NCBI GenBank assembly: GCA_030430575.1
Contig: JAUIKF010000067.1
Coordinates: 1 to 39,823 of the forward strand
Length of the DNA stretch: 39,823 nt
Source: Bacteroidia bacterium
Lineage (GTDB): Bacteria; Bacteroidota; Bacteroidia; J057
Direction: 5' to 3'
Shown here in pieces: positions 16,201 through 23,753 of the stretch. The notes beneath the pieces were generated by a model. It saw only the letters and a program-made list of their open reading frames with translations, made no database searches and had not been told where the DNA came from. Within the stretch, counting starts at the first letter, position 1, and every line of letters begins with the position of its first letter. The translations under genes and the position numbers were made by a program.

Positions 16201-16990
16201 TTTATTGGCTTTTGATGGTCTAGGACGAACCCTTTCCGATCTTGGGGAAGAGGATAAAGCGGTTGAAATACTTAATAAATCCCTTAATGTAGCTTCTCAA
16301 TTGTTTGGAGAAAATCATCAAACATATGGTGCATCTTTGAAAAACTTAGCAATAGTATTAGAAAAAAATGGGGATCTAGAAAAATCCAAACAGTATTATG
16401 AGAATGCGCTTAAAATTGCAGAACAAGTTTATGGAAAAAAACATAAAGAAACGCTAGAAATATATGCAAATATTGGCAGTGTTCTCTTGTCAATGGAGCA
16501 ATTCGAGGAAGCTGAAAAAATTCTTACTAAAGCTTACCACCAAATTACGGAGGATGGGACTTTTCTAAGTGAATTCGGATTTACGGTACATAATAACCTG
16601 ATATCTGCTCTTTTGGGTGGTAAAAAAGAGGCGGCAGCAAAAAGAGAGTTGGAAAATTTATTTGAAGGTCAACTGACAGTTTATGGAATAAATGACCCCG
16701 ATACCTTCAGCACATGTATTAGACTTATAAGAATCGTATGGGATGGAGCAAACAAAGACGAATCGAGAGAATATCTTATGATTTTAGAAGAATGTCTATC
16801 TAATATTGGGGATGAAGAATATTTAACTTCAGACCTTATGAGTGCTTACACTTTTCTTGGAAAATACTATGAAGGTTCCAACTCTGAAAAATCTACTGCC
16901 TTTTATGCCCTCTCAATGACCTTGCTATTCTCTTCCTCTACTAATGCTGAAAGTAAATTAAAGAGAAAATCACGAAGGAAACTGAGCTGA
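13295..16990 (+). CDS. STAND (NB-ARC-like) NTPase with C-terminal tetratricopeptide repeats
   Basis: This 1231-aa protein has three parts. Residues 1 to about 225 are helical and charged, with no domain I recognise; effector or adaptor domains usually sit here. The NTPase follows, with Walker A GVGGIGKS (about 249-256), Walker B LLVIDN (about 325-330), a LLVTQR sensor-like strand (about 352) and HPLTIEL (about 403) in the place of the NB-ARC 'GLPL' motif. From about 590 to 1150 run many TPRs of the 42-residue kinesin-light-chain style, marked by 'G..HP' turns between helix pairs. STAND NTPases with TPR sensors include many anti-phage NLR-like proteins. I use the ATG at 13295 instead of the TTG one codon before. 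It has its own transcript after the radC terminator. Anti-phage function is inferred from architecture and neighbours; a signalling regulator is an alternative. Confidence 0.85.
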   Translation: MFCYLCTTLEELKNNILRINYIFSGRSREKLSEYYFFWAEQILTEKTSAWDRSDIKKVKKDYELAKEKNFVQNTYFIRLFEFATNFLRKYEDFKEPLMKRLQEAIVIYKKYPGANVFGRIFYSTEERNKAKDVDKVHNFLEGEFDIQKVSEHRPSKDYFDFLAFLLLGMDIDEFKDAGEVDGLTFEADVKEVDLASLKVSKESSHIGSARLLTSIPALDFESKVIAREGPLHRLHNKIKKGYKRIQLYGVGGIGKSILALSYIKISLDEWDNVVWIEQSQDIVSSFTSNAQLRESLKISLLPNEKNEDLFMRMMLAMDKLKGRNLLVIDNLATDFLTDKHARFIPSSNHWTLLVTQRGPIEGFEQLEVDAMHREIAKKFFRQHFKKAITKKVESKLLKTIEYHPLTIELIAKTLMASRRITPELMLDRLQNLELDKLKDAPSLSSKEKRLYSYLLTTFKLVEEDFDEFSLGVIRGFSIIIPQLIPIDDLVLLFGIEDGLLDQFDDAINSLYRSGWISLYPNTSTLQIHRMVRDTLYYQLQPTTEELEFVISQLANILSGTEEAQLPVELFKWAPFAEYITILMRGEKHVVLEELNEKFINLLSYKGEIDKSIKYAQVQLNLFERELGHKSPKVSNARASLAALYLQNEDIQLAIEELEVLIPLDTELYGASDIRVFTHRRDLALAILMNGEDWNAKSLLEDLRPELEDHFGRNHHLVHSLNMTLSDAYKELGMLQEGKALIEEVVEYERIHLPPFHYQLGASLSRLSVILGELGDNVGAKELLNEVFEIVKKNFGESHPEVATCYLNLASQEWEDGNLEKAYSYCEQCIEIENQFYTKNHPALIMPYRVKALILQQNGETGLGENLLKETIIIAEETYPPMHSVVVLLKTDLAAIYLDQSCFDEGIEILVEILEKSKNKYGSIHPVTASIQVQFGELLKNAERLSEAMALFTEAIATYQELFGDNHYSTLLAFDGLGRTLSDLGEEDKAVEILNKSLNVASQLFGENHQTYGASLKNLAIVLEKNGDLEKSKQYYENALKIAEQVYGKKHKETLEIYANIGSVLLSMEQFEEAEKILTKAYHQITEDGTFLSEFGFTVHNNLISALLGGKKEAAAKRELENLFEGQLTVYGINDPDTFSTCIRLIRIVWDGANKDESREYLMILEECLSNIGDEEYLTSDLMSAYTFLGKYYEGSNSEKSTAFYALSMTLLFSSSTNAESKLKRKSRRKLS

Positions 16991-17017
16991 AAAGAAGGCA
17001 AATTTTAGGCTGAAGTA

Positions 17018-17067
17018 AGAAAAAACAAGTTTTTTCTGTCATGACAGCTGTCAATTTCCATTGACAG
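17018..17067 (+). terminator. hairpin cluster after the STAND gene
   Basis: AGAAAAAA-CAAG-TTTTTTCT (17018-17037) is a weak A/T stem that could terminate the STAND transcript. Directly after it come the palindrome CTGTCATGACAG (17036-17047) and the perfect stem CTGTCAAT-TTCC-ATTGACAG (17048-17067). The overlapping TGTCA/TGACA words allow alternative pairings. Confidence 0.45.
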
Positions 17068-17100
17068 AAACGGCGGCAGCGATTCTAGCTGCTTGCCCCC

Positions 17101-17499
17101 ATGTTAAATATTTATAGGCTATTTATAGCAATTGCCTGCTCCTTTTTGCTAAGTGCAAAAAGTGGAGCGGCACCAGTGGCACCCTCAAATAGTGCCTGTT
17201 TTGCTTCGGTTGACTCCCAACATTGTGTGGTAGAGTATCCCGAAGAGTTGTCCAACTGTACAGCAGTCTTTACTGCTGACGCTACATGGAGTAGTAACTA
17301 TCCATCTTGTACAGTAACTGTGTCTTTGGATAATTGTGAGGCTGAGCCAAGTGCCTCCTTTTCAGGGACGTGCTACCCTGATGAAGGTGAAGTACTTGTA
17401 GGCCAGATCACAGTTCTTGATGGAGGAGTTCCAATCCGTACTTATGAGTTACGTGTGAGGAATGGTTCTGGCGTCATCATCCTTATTGAGGATATGTAG
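17101..17499 (+). CDS. small secreted cysteine-rich protein
   Basis: This 132-aa protein starts with a signal peptide (MLNIYRLFIAIACSFLLSAKSGAAP, cleavage probably after the Ala-rich end). The mature part of about 105 residues has six cysteines, enough for three disulfides, and is predicted beta-rich (TVTVSLDNCE, VLVGQITVLDGG, TYELRVRNGSGV). I recognise no family; it resembles a small extracellular beta-sandwich. There is no ribosome binding site to speak of. It stands alone between the STAND gene hairpins and a strong terminator. Confidence 0.65.
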   Translation: MLNIYRLFIAIACSFLLSAKSGAAPVAPSNSACFASVDSQHCVVEYPEELSNCTAVFTADATWSSNYPSCTVTVSLDNCEAEPSASFSGTCYPDEGEVLVGQITVLDGGVPIRTYELRVRNGSGVIILIEDM

Positions 17500-17515
17500 T
17501 CATTAGAATCACTTT

Positions 17516-17549
17516 TAGCCTCTCAGGGAATCCCTGAGAGGCTATTTTT
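17516..17549 (+). terminator. strong terminator between convergent genes
   Basis: TAGCCTCTCAGGG and CCCTGAGAGGCTA form a perfect 13-bp stem with a 3-nt loop, followed by TTTTT. It ends the secreted-protein gene. The stop codon of the opposite-strand 494-aa gene (at 17523-17525) lies inside the stem, so for that gene the same hairpin begins within the coding end. Confidence 0.9.
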
Positions 17550-19007
17550 AAGGTGTGCAATTTGGCATAAAATCCACTTTTCTGCATAAAAACGGACAGA
17601 TTCTTGGCTTAATCTAGCTTGCAATGCTATAAGTTTCTCACCTCGTTTAATATCCTTAGCACGGGCAGCTCGGTTTAAGTCTCGTTGATAGACATAAAAT
17701 TTCCTGAATGAAATTGATTTCGAACTATTTCTATTGAGTTTGTTCTTGATAAAGCTCTCAAGGCCTGTGAGCTGCAAATTAACTAGGGTATAATCCGCTT
17801 GCATAAAGCTGGTCCTCACCCATAAGGCCCGTATCTCAGCCTCAAGTTGTATATCCTCATTTACAGGTAAATTCCCTTGTGCTTTGTGAAGCATTTCTGC
17901 TGCTAATTCATAGCGTTCTAAGAAAAAATCAAAATGCCCTTTACAGAACCACCAAGTCGCCTCTCCTGACTTTCCTCGAATCTTGCCATAAAAATGGCGA
18001 AATACATCTTCTGCTTCATTATATGCTGAGACAGATGAGTAGAGGGAAATTATATTCTTAAAATTGGCAGCAAGTATTTGTCCTCCTTCATCAATAACCC
18101 CTTTTCCTAATATTCTCTGATATAAGTCAACCAACTCTTCGCCAAGATGTCCCCGCTTTTGGATATAGCCTCTCACACAGTAATTGACCAGAAAAATGAA
18201 TATATCCTCTGTCTCAAACCTGCCGAGCTTTATTAGGTATGGTAAAAGTTGAAAAAACATCCCTTTTACCTTACGAAAGACTATATCTGCTTCATCAGAA
18301 ACTTCTGGAATGATTTGTAACAACAACAAATATAGCTGAATCACTGGCTCATCTTGAAATTCTGAGCCTTTGGATATCTCGACTACTTCAGGCAGAAAGT
18401 ATAAGGTATGCTTCTTCTTATCTATTGATTCTCTATCCTGAGCAATTGCTTTACACGCTAGGCTAAGTTTTTTAATGATAAAGGCTTTATCCAAAGCTAT
18501 CAGCGGTTTTTGAAACTGAAGCTTAGGAACTTCTATCGTCCTACGATCAAAAAAGAATAACTCTTCATCCTTAAGGTGTAAGGTTGCAGTATAGTGAGAA
18601 AACCCCTTTAAAGGAGCTTGATCTATTCTTTTTATGGAATCTTTAAACTCTCGTGAAAATTGCTCATCCCAATGTCGGTCATTTATTGCCTTAATAAAGG
18701 CATAGTCGATCATTGGTTGATCTTGGAGAAATGATTTCAATGCTAGATATTTTCTGATAAATGAATTCAGCTTGCTACCACGATTACTAATATCCCTTTT
18801 TTTACGTTCGGAAGGCTTTCCTTCGGGAAATATCAGTGGTACCACATCATCAATTCCCCAATCTTTTTGCGTCTTATTAAGTTTGATACAAGCTTCAAAT
18901 AACTGGTAGACATATGGCTGATTACCTAATAGGCCTAATTGGAGGTAATGGTGCAACTCACCTAACTCATATTTAGATAGTTTTTGAAGTATCTGCTTGA
19001 CTTTCAT
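17523..19007 (-). CDS. unknown 494-aa helical-repeat protein
   Basis: This large soluble protein is almost entirely alpha-helical (MKVKQILQKLSKYELGELHHYL at the start, and repeated helix pairs such as YNEAEDVFRHFYGKIRG and YELAAEMLHKAQGNL from about residue 315). The C-terminal half looks like degenerate TPR or similar helical repeats. Residues 60-110 are basic (SERKKRDISNRGSKLNSFIRKYLALK). I recognise no named family, though paralogue-rich helical proteins of this size occur in Lewinella-like genomes to my recollection. There is no signal or membrane segment. It is divergent from the ATPase operon. A 22-bp inverted repeat lies at its start. Confidence 0.65.
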   Translation of the reverse strand: MKVKQILQKLSKYELGELHHYLQLGLLGNQPYVYQLFEACIKLNKTQKDWGIDDVVPLIFPEGKPSERKKRDISNRGSKLNSFIRKYLALKSFLQDQPMIDYAFIKAINDRHWDEQFSREFKDSIKRIDQAPLKGFSHYTATLHLKDEELFFFDRRTIEVPKLQFQKPLIALDKAFIIKKLSLACKAIAQDRESIDKKKHTLYFLPEVVEISKGSEFQDEPVIQLYLLLLQIIPEVSDEADIVFRKVKGMFFQLLPYLIKLGRFETEDIFIFLVNYCVRGYIQKRGHLGEELVDLYQRILGKGVIDEGGQILAANFKNIISLYSSVSAYNEAEDVFRHFYGKIRGKSGEATWWFCKGHFDFFLERYELAAEMLHKAQGNLPVNEDIQLEAEIRALWVRTSFMQADYTLVNLQLTGLESFIKNKLNRNSSKSISFRKFYVYQRDLNRAARAKDIKRGEKLIALQARLSQESVRFYAEKWILCQIAHLKNSLSGIP

Positions 19008-19011
19008 GGGC

Positions 19012-19033
19012 GCATATTATATGACAAATATGC
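19012..19033 (-). promoter_or_regulatory. inverted repeat upstream of the 494-aa gene
   Basis: GCATATT, eight bases, AATATGC form a perfect 7-bp inverted repeat just before the ATG at 19007. A TATTTTTG (minus strand, 19071 to 19064) upstream matches the Bacteroidota -7 consensus TAnnTTTG, but no good -33 element accompanies it. Operator function is inferred. Confidence 0.4.
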
Positions 19034-19260
19034 AAAAAAGAAGCCATAATTGACTAAATAAGGCAAAAATACACCAAGTTGGTTTATGATCTAGAAGTAA
19101 CTATTAGTTGTATTCTTCATTGGGTAAGAGGATATTTCACCGCAGACTTTGCCCCCACTCATTAAAAAATGAAGTGGGAGGTAAGGTATTATATGTATGA
19201 AATCTACTCAATAGCCCTGCTAAATGAGTTTTCTCCCAAAATCTTGAAAAATATCAACTA
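19034..19260. other. divergent intergenic region before the ATPase operon
   Basis: This region separates the 494-aa gene (minus) from the membrane-protein/ATPase operon (plus) and must carry both promoters. A hairpin with CCCACT/AGTGGG arms around an A/T-rich loop lies at 19154-19178. The minus-strand -7 candidate is at 19064-19071; no clear plus-strand promoter motif could be assigned. Confidence 0.35.
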
Positions 19261-20070
19261 ATGCAAGACTTTCATTCCTCTTCTTCTGAAAAAGAACGCC
19301 CCACCTTTATGGGGGAACCTCCATCGATCAATGAGCCGCTTAGAGAATTTTTGGTTCCTGCCTCAGCATTGTATAAAAGGATAAAAGAAAATCCCTCTTG
19401 GTCTGTTTTTAAAGAAAAAGAGACTTTAGGATTGGTGAAGCAGACATTGCTGAGGCTCCCTATGTTAGTGTGGATGATTTCACTCCGTCTACTCGTCGAA
19501 ATTCTTGACCCAGCTCTGTTGTTTACACAACTCCTTTTTCGGTATCTGAAAGAAACCCTTTTTGGGCACACCACCATATATTCTCAATATTTCCACCTCT
19601 ATGAAGGGCTGTCATATGCCGCTTCGCCGTTTTTTAATGCCGTTGAAGAAGAGATAAAGGCAAGGGAGATGCCTGAGCGGATTCGGTTCAAACGGATCAG
19701 GCTTTGGGAGGGGAGCATCTGGAGCCCCCGGCGACTGTATATGAAAATCCGCCGCAAAGGCTTTGTAATCTATCTCTGTGGGGCACCCTACGGTAAGGCT
19801 TACTTCTTCTCCTATTATGTTGCCAGAACTCGCAATCCGCTTGTCACTTTATTATTTAAACTGCTCTCCCTAGCTCCTTTGATAGGACAGACGCTGGCCA
19901 AACAAATTGATTTCAACACCTTCTATCGGTTTGACACTGCTCAGGCCTTTAGTATGTCTATGCATCAATCCATCCAGAATGTGATCAAAGCGATCACTGA
20001 AGAAAAAGGACTGCGAGCCCTCACGCCTGAAGAACAAGAGCCTGTCATCAACAATCCCTTCAAGCGATGA
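19261..20070 (+). CDS. membrane protein coupled to the TraG-like ATPase
   Basis: This 269-aa protein has a soluble N-terminus of about 55 residues, then one or two membrane segments at about 63-100 (LPMLVWMISLRLLVEIL, PALLFTQLLFRYL), a central basic stretch (ERIRFKRIRLW, SPRRLYMKIRRKG) and another hydrophobic region at about 195-218 (NPLVTLLFKLLSLAPLIGQTL). I recognise no family. Its stop overlaps the ATPase start as ATGA, which predicts translational coupling and hence a physical or functional partnership. A natural guess is the membrane anchor or N-terminal membrane part that TraG/VirD4 ATPases normally carry, since the ATPase itself lacks one. Confidence 0.7.
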   Translation: MQDFHSSSSEKERPTFMGEPPSINEPLREFLVPASALYKRIKENPSWSVFKEKETLGLVKQTLLRLPMLVWMISLRLLVEILDPALLFTQLLFRYLKETLFGHTTIYSQYFHLYEGLSYAASPFFNAVEEEIKAREMPERIRFKRIRLWEGSIWSPRRLYMKIRRKGFVIYLCGAPYGKAYFFSYYVARTRNPLVTLLFKLLSLAPLIGQTLAKQIDFNTFYRFDTAQAFSMSMHQSIQNVIKAITEEKGLRALTPEEQEPVINNPFKR

Positions 20071-23000
20071 ATTCGGTTGAAAGGAATACCGCCAATTTTT
20101 ATGATTGGGAGGCATTGGGGGGAGGAAAGAAGCTCTTTCCTTGGCCTGTCATGCTTGAACCTCCATTTGCTCGCCGCAAAACCAATCATGCCCCCCACAA
20201 AGGTGCAGATGATGGGCAGACACATACCTTGTTTAGCAGAATTTTTCAGGCATTTTCTTCTCCTGAGAAATTCTTAGCAGAAGTCAAGGAAGAATTGCCT
20301 GTTGACAATTCCCCCAAACCATATGAAGGATACCAACTCACAGAACCCGTTTATGAATTGGTTCTTTCGCCCTCTCCGAAGCATACGCCTAATCTTGCTG
20401 AGACAGAAGCCTTTTTACTGATGGCAGGTGAATGTCAGTATCCTCTCAGTTTTGAGATTATCATCTTACTTACAGGAATAGCATTCCAATTTGCTGGACA
20501 AAAGGAAGACATTGACAGCCTTTATTATCAAATCAAATCGTACTTCCCCGAAGTTACAGCTACTCGCCGAACAAATTACCTGACCCATAAAGCTTGGAAT
20601 CCTACTGGGATTACAGCCATAATAGAATTAGCTCCCCAAGAGGAGTTTCCTCGCCCGCTCAAACTTTGCCATAGCCTGAAACCTGACCCACTGGTTGGGA
20701 TTTTGGCTGCTTGTGAAAGGGCAAGTGAAAGAATGCAGGAAGGCGAAATGGGGCTAATTCAGGTATTGTTCCAAGGAGTGCGACAGCCTTGGGCTGGGGG
20801 GATACTGGAGGCAGTTAGTGACGATAATGGCGGTCCCTTTTTCTCCAATTCCCCCGAAATGCTTCCTCTGGCTAGAGAGAAAACTAAAGGGCCGCTTTTT
20901 GCCGCTGTGATTAGGTGTGTTGGACAAGGGCAAGATGGAGAACAAGCTGTTAATATTTTGGCTGATCTGGTAGAGAGTTTTGTGGCACTTGATAATCCAG
21001 GAAGTAATAGTCTGGTCCTTTTATCCAATGAAGGCTATCCCTTTGAAGCGCATGCTACCAATGTAGCCCTGAGACAAACTAACCGTCCAGGGATGATTCT
21101 CGGTAGCCGAGAATTGGTGAACCTTGTGCATTTACCCAATCCTGCTGCTGTCACAAGTAAACTCACTCAATCCATTCGAAAGACCAAGGCTGCACCTGCT
21201 TTTGCACTTAATCCTAAGTACGCCCTTGGAATTAATACACATCGAGGGCAAGTCAATCTGGTGGGTCTATCGAGGGAAAAATTGTCTCGACATGTTCACA
21301 TGCTAGGCAGTACTGGGAAAGGTAAATCCGTATTGCTTCTGAATCTGGCTATACAGTGCATTATGAATGGGTTTGGAGGGGCTATTATAGACCCTCATGG
21401 AGATTTGGTAGAAGACATTATTTCTCAAATACCGCCAGAAAAACTAGACAACGTCATTGTTCTAGACCCTACCAATCCAGATTTCTCAATAGGCCTAAAT
21501 CTGCTTAATGCGAATTCAGAGCCTGAGAAAATCCAGTTGTCATCTGATATGGCAGCTAGTCTGACCCAACAGGCTACGAATGTCGGGCCTCAGATGGATA
21601 TAACTCTTCAAAATGCCATTATGACCATTTTGGAGAGTGAAAAGGAAGGAAGCCTATTGGATTTATGGCACTTCCTGAAGGATGAAAAGGTTCGAAATGA
21701 ATTCTTAAAGTCTGTGCATGATCCTATCCTCATGTCTTTCTGGGAGGATGAATTCCAAAGAATCACTAAGGCTACGATGTCTTCCTTGCTGAATCGCTTG
21801 CAGATGTTCCTACGCCCCAAGCCCCTTCGCTATATGCTGATGCAGAAAGAAGGGCTGGATTTTCGGAAGGTAATGGACGACCGCAAGGTGGTGTTAATAA
21901 AGCTCTCACAAGGGCTTCTCGGTGAGGAAAATAGCTACTCGTTGGGTTCTTTGATCCTCACCAAACTCTACCAAGCAGCCCTCTCTCGACAGGCCATCAG
22001 TCGAAAGGACAGGCACATGTTCATGGTCGCCATTGATGAATTTCAAAATTTCGTAACACCTACCCTCGAAGGTATCCTCTCGGGTGCAAGGAAGTACGGA
22101 TTAGGTCTAGTATTGGCTCATCAGAACCTTGATCAGATAATGAGGCGAAGTGCGAGTGTCGGGAATTCACTGCTTGCAAATGCAGGGACTAGAATCTGCT
22201 TTGGGGTAGGTGATGCCGATGCTACCAAGTTTGCATCTGGCTTTTCAGGATTCGAGGCGCATGACCTTGTGAGCCTCGACATAGGGGAAGCAGTGGTACG
22301 AATTGGGGGTCGTCAACATGATTTTAGCCTCTCTACTCAACTTCCTGAGGATGTGCCCGAAGACGAAGCTCAACGAAGGCATCAATTTGTCATTGAGGAA
22401 AGTGGGCGAAAACATGGGGTTCCGATCCAAATCCTAGAAGAGGAACTACGGAGCCTTAAAGTTGATTCCAAACCAACAAAGCCTGCTAAACCAGAGGATA
22501 CGAGAGATCAAAAGGCAAAGGATCAACCGTCTTCAGAGCCGCCTAAAAGTCCAGAAACAAAACAGGAGGAAGTTGAGAAACCTACGGTTAAAGTAGTCGA
22601 AGAGATAGCCTCTGTTGAGGATTTAGCGGCCGCAAAGGAAGCCTTTCTGAGGGCCAACAGACGAAAAACGGAACACACCGAACACCAGTATCTGCAAACC
22701 CTCATTAAGAAGATGGCTGAAGCCAAAGGCTTCAAAGCTACCATTGAAAAGCCTACTCCTGATGGGCATGGCAGAGTAGATGTGGCCTTGGATAATGGCA
22801 AAATCAAGATTGCCTGCGAGGTTTCTGTCACAACCACACCTGAACATGAATTAGGCAATATCCAAAAGTGCCTGAAGGCTGGATATGACCATGTTGTAGC
22901 CTGTTCCAAGCGACCTAAACACCTAGCTAAGATCAAGAATCTGGCTGCTGAGGTCTTAGATCAAAAAGCAAGTATGAAAGTCCATTTCTTTCAGCCTGAG

Positions 23001-23189
23001 GCACTCTTTGCTTTCCTCGATCAATTTATCGCCCAGCAAGCCAGTAGCGAAAAACGGATCAAGGGCTATCGAGTGAAAACGAAATACGATCCAGTTGCGC
23101 CAGCAGATGGTAAGCAAAAGTATGAAGATATTTCTAAAGCCCTGCTTGACTCGCTGAACCGCGAAAAGAAGCCCAAAGACAAACAATAG
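20067..23189 (+). CDS. TraG/VirD4-like DNA-translocating ATPase with C-terminal nuclease-like domain
   Basis: This 1040-aa protein resembles conjugative coupling ATPases of the HerA/FtsK superfamily. Residues 1 to about 380 match the N-terminal domain found in 'TraM-recognition/DUF8128' type ATPases (VYELVLSPSPKHTP onward). The ATPase has Walker A GSTGKGKS at 414-421, then GGAIIDPHGDLVEDII, and Walker B VAIDEFQNF with D657 and E658; the ARKYGLGLVLAHQNLDQI segment is typical of the group. After a Pro/Lys/Glu-rich linker (about 800-855), residues about 860-1000 look like a PD-(D/E)xK nuclease-type fold: RVDVAL with D905 and ACEVS with E918. The usual lysine is replaced by Ser920. No membrane segment is visible, in line with the separate membrane gene before it. 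Role: DNA transfer (coupling protein) or DNA-directed defence; both are inference. Confidence 0.82.
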   Translation: MNSVERNTANFYDWEALGGGKKLFPWPVMLEPPFARRKTNHAPHKGADDGQTHTLFSRIFQAFSSPEKFLAEVKEELPVDNSPKPYEGYQLTEPVYELVLSPSPKHTPNLAETEAFLLMAGECQYPLSFEIIILLTGIAFQFAGQKEDIDSLYYQIKSYFPEVTATRRTNYLTHKAWNPTGITAIIELAPQEEFPRPLKLCHSLKPDPLVGILAACERASERMQEGEMGLIQVLFQGVRQPWAGGILEAVSDDNGGPFFSNSPEMLPLAREKTKGPLFAAVIRCVGQGQDGEQAVNILADLVESFVALDNPGSNSLVLLSNEGYPFEAHATNVALRQTNRPGMILGSRELVNLVHLPNPAAVTSKLTQSIRKTKAAPAFALNPKYALGINTHRGQVNLVGLSREKLSRHVHMLGSTGKGKSVLLLNLAIQCIMNGFGGAIIDPHGDLVEDIISQIPPEKLDNVIVLDPTNPDFSIGLNLLNANSEPEKIQLSSDMAASLTQQATNVGPQMDITLQNAIMTILESEKEGSLLDLWHFLKDEKVRNEFLKSVHDPILMSFWEDEFQRITKATMSSLLNRLQMFLRPKPLRYMLMQKEGLDFRKVMDDRKVVLIKLSQGLLGEENSYSLGSLILTKLYQAALSRQAISRKDRHMFMVAIDEFQNFVTPTLEGILSGARKYGLGLVLAHQNLDQIMRRSASVGNSLLANAGTRICFGVGDADATKFASGFSGFEAHDLVSLDIGEAVVRIGGRQHDFSLSTQLPEDVPEDEAQRRHQFVIEESGRKHGVPIQILEEELRSLKVDSKPTKPAKPEDTRDQKAKDQPSSEPPKSPETKQEEVEKPTVKVVEEIASVEDLAAAKEAFLRANRRKTEHTEHQYLQTLIKKMAEAKGFKATIEKPTPDGHGRVDVALDNGKIKIACEVSVTTTPEHELGNIQKCLKAGYDHVVACSKRPKHLAKIKNLAAEVLDQKASMKVHFFQPEALFAFLDQFIAQQASSEKRIKGYRVKTKYDPVAPADGKQKYEDISKALLDSLNREKKPKDKQ

Positions 23190-23212
23190 TTCAATCATTT
23201 AACCCCAATACT

Positions 23213-23593
23213 ATGTTCGCATTACTCATTTTTCTCCTTGGTGGTCTGGCTGGGTACTCAGCCGCAAAGACTTACTTATTTAATCAGTTCAAACAAAGTG
23301 CAACAGGCGGCCTCATAGAGATTGTTGAGGAACTCAATCACCTCTCTGAAGGTGTCCTTGCCTCTGGCTCAGCTAATCTAGAATTGGCCACTCAACTAGA
23401 ATCTGAGGGCAACGATTCTGCTGCCAATGCCCTCAGAAAGAATGCCCAGGAAATGCTAGAGGGTCTTCTTATTGATGAAGACGCTACAGCTCAAGGGCAA
23501 CGGTTAATGGATTCTCTGAACATGCCCCTTCGAAAGATTTTTGCTTGGAATATGCGGGTGAAGGAGGTTATAGGAAAATGGGAGAAAGTGTGA
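23213..23593 (+). CDS. small membrane-anchored protein of the ATPase operon
   Basis: This 126-aa protein begins with one membrane segment (MFALLIFLLGGLAGYSAA, residues about 2-19). A helical soluble part follows (IEIVEELNHLSEGVLASGS, DSAANALRKNAQEMLEGLL). I recognise no family. It starts 23 bp after the ATPase stop on the same strand and no terminator intervenes, so it should be the third gene of the operon. An adaptor or regulator at the membrane next to the ATPase is the simplest guess. Confidence 0.65.
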   Translation: MFALLIFLLGGLAGYSAAKTYLFNQFKQSATGGLIEIVEELNHLSEGVLASGSANLELATQLESEGNDSAANALRKNAQEMLEGLLIDEDATAQGQRLMDSLNMPLRKIFAWNMRVKEVIGKWEKV

Positions 23594-23753
23594 TCGCTAT
23601 CTCAGAAAAAATTATCTCTGGGTCAAAGAACCTGACACTTGTCAACTGCTTCAAAAGTGTGGTATAAATCCTTTATGAATTCGAGAAATAACATTGAAGA
23701 ATCCCAATAAAAGCCTGCCCTGTATCAAAATTTTAACCTCAAATTTCAAAATT

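Noticed and set aside
6284-23593. Calling the accessory block a complete integrative conjugative element or prophage
   Set aside because: No integrase, relaxase, VirB4/pilus or phage structural gene and no terminal repeat is visible; only accessory genes typical of such elements are present.
23694-23753. TTG start 20 codons before the giant gene's ATG
   Set aside because: The ATG at 23754 places a proper lipoprotein signal at the N-terminus; the extension would bury it.
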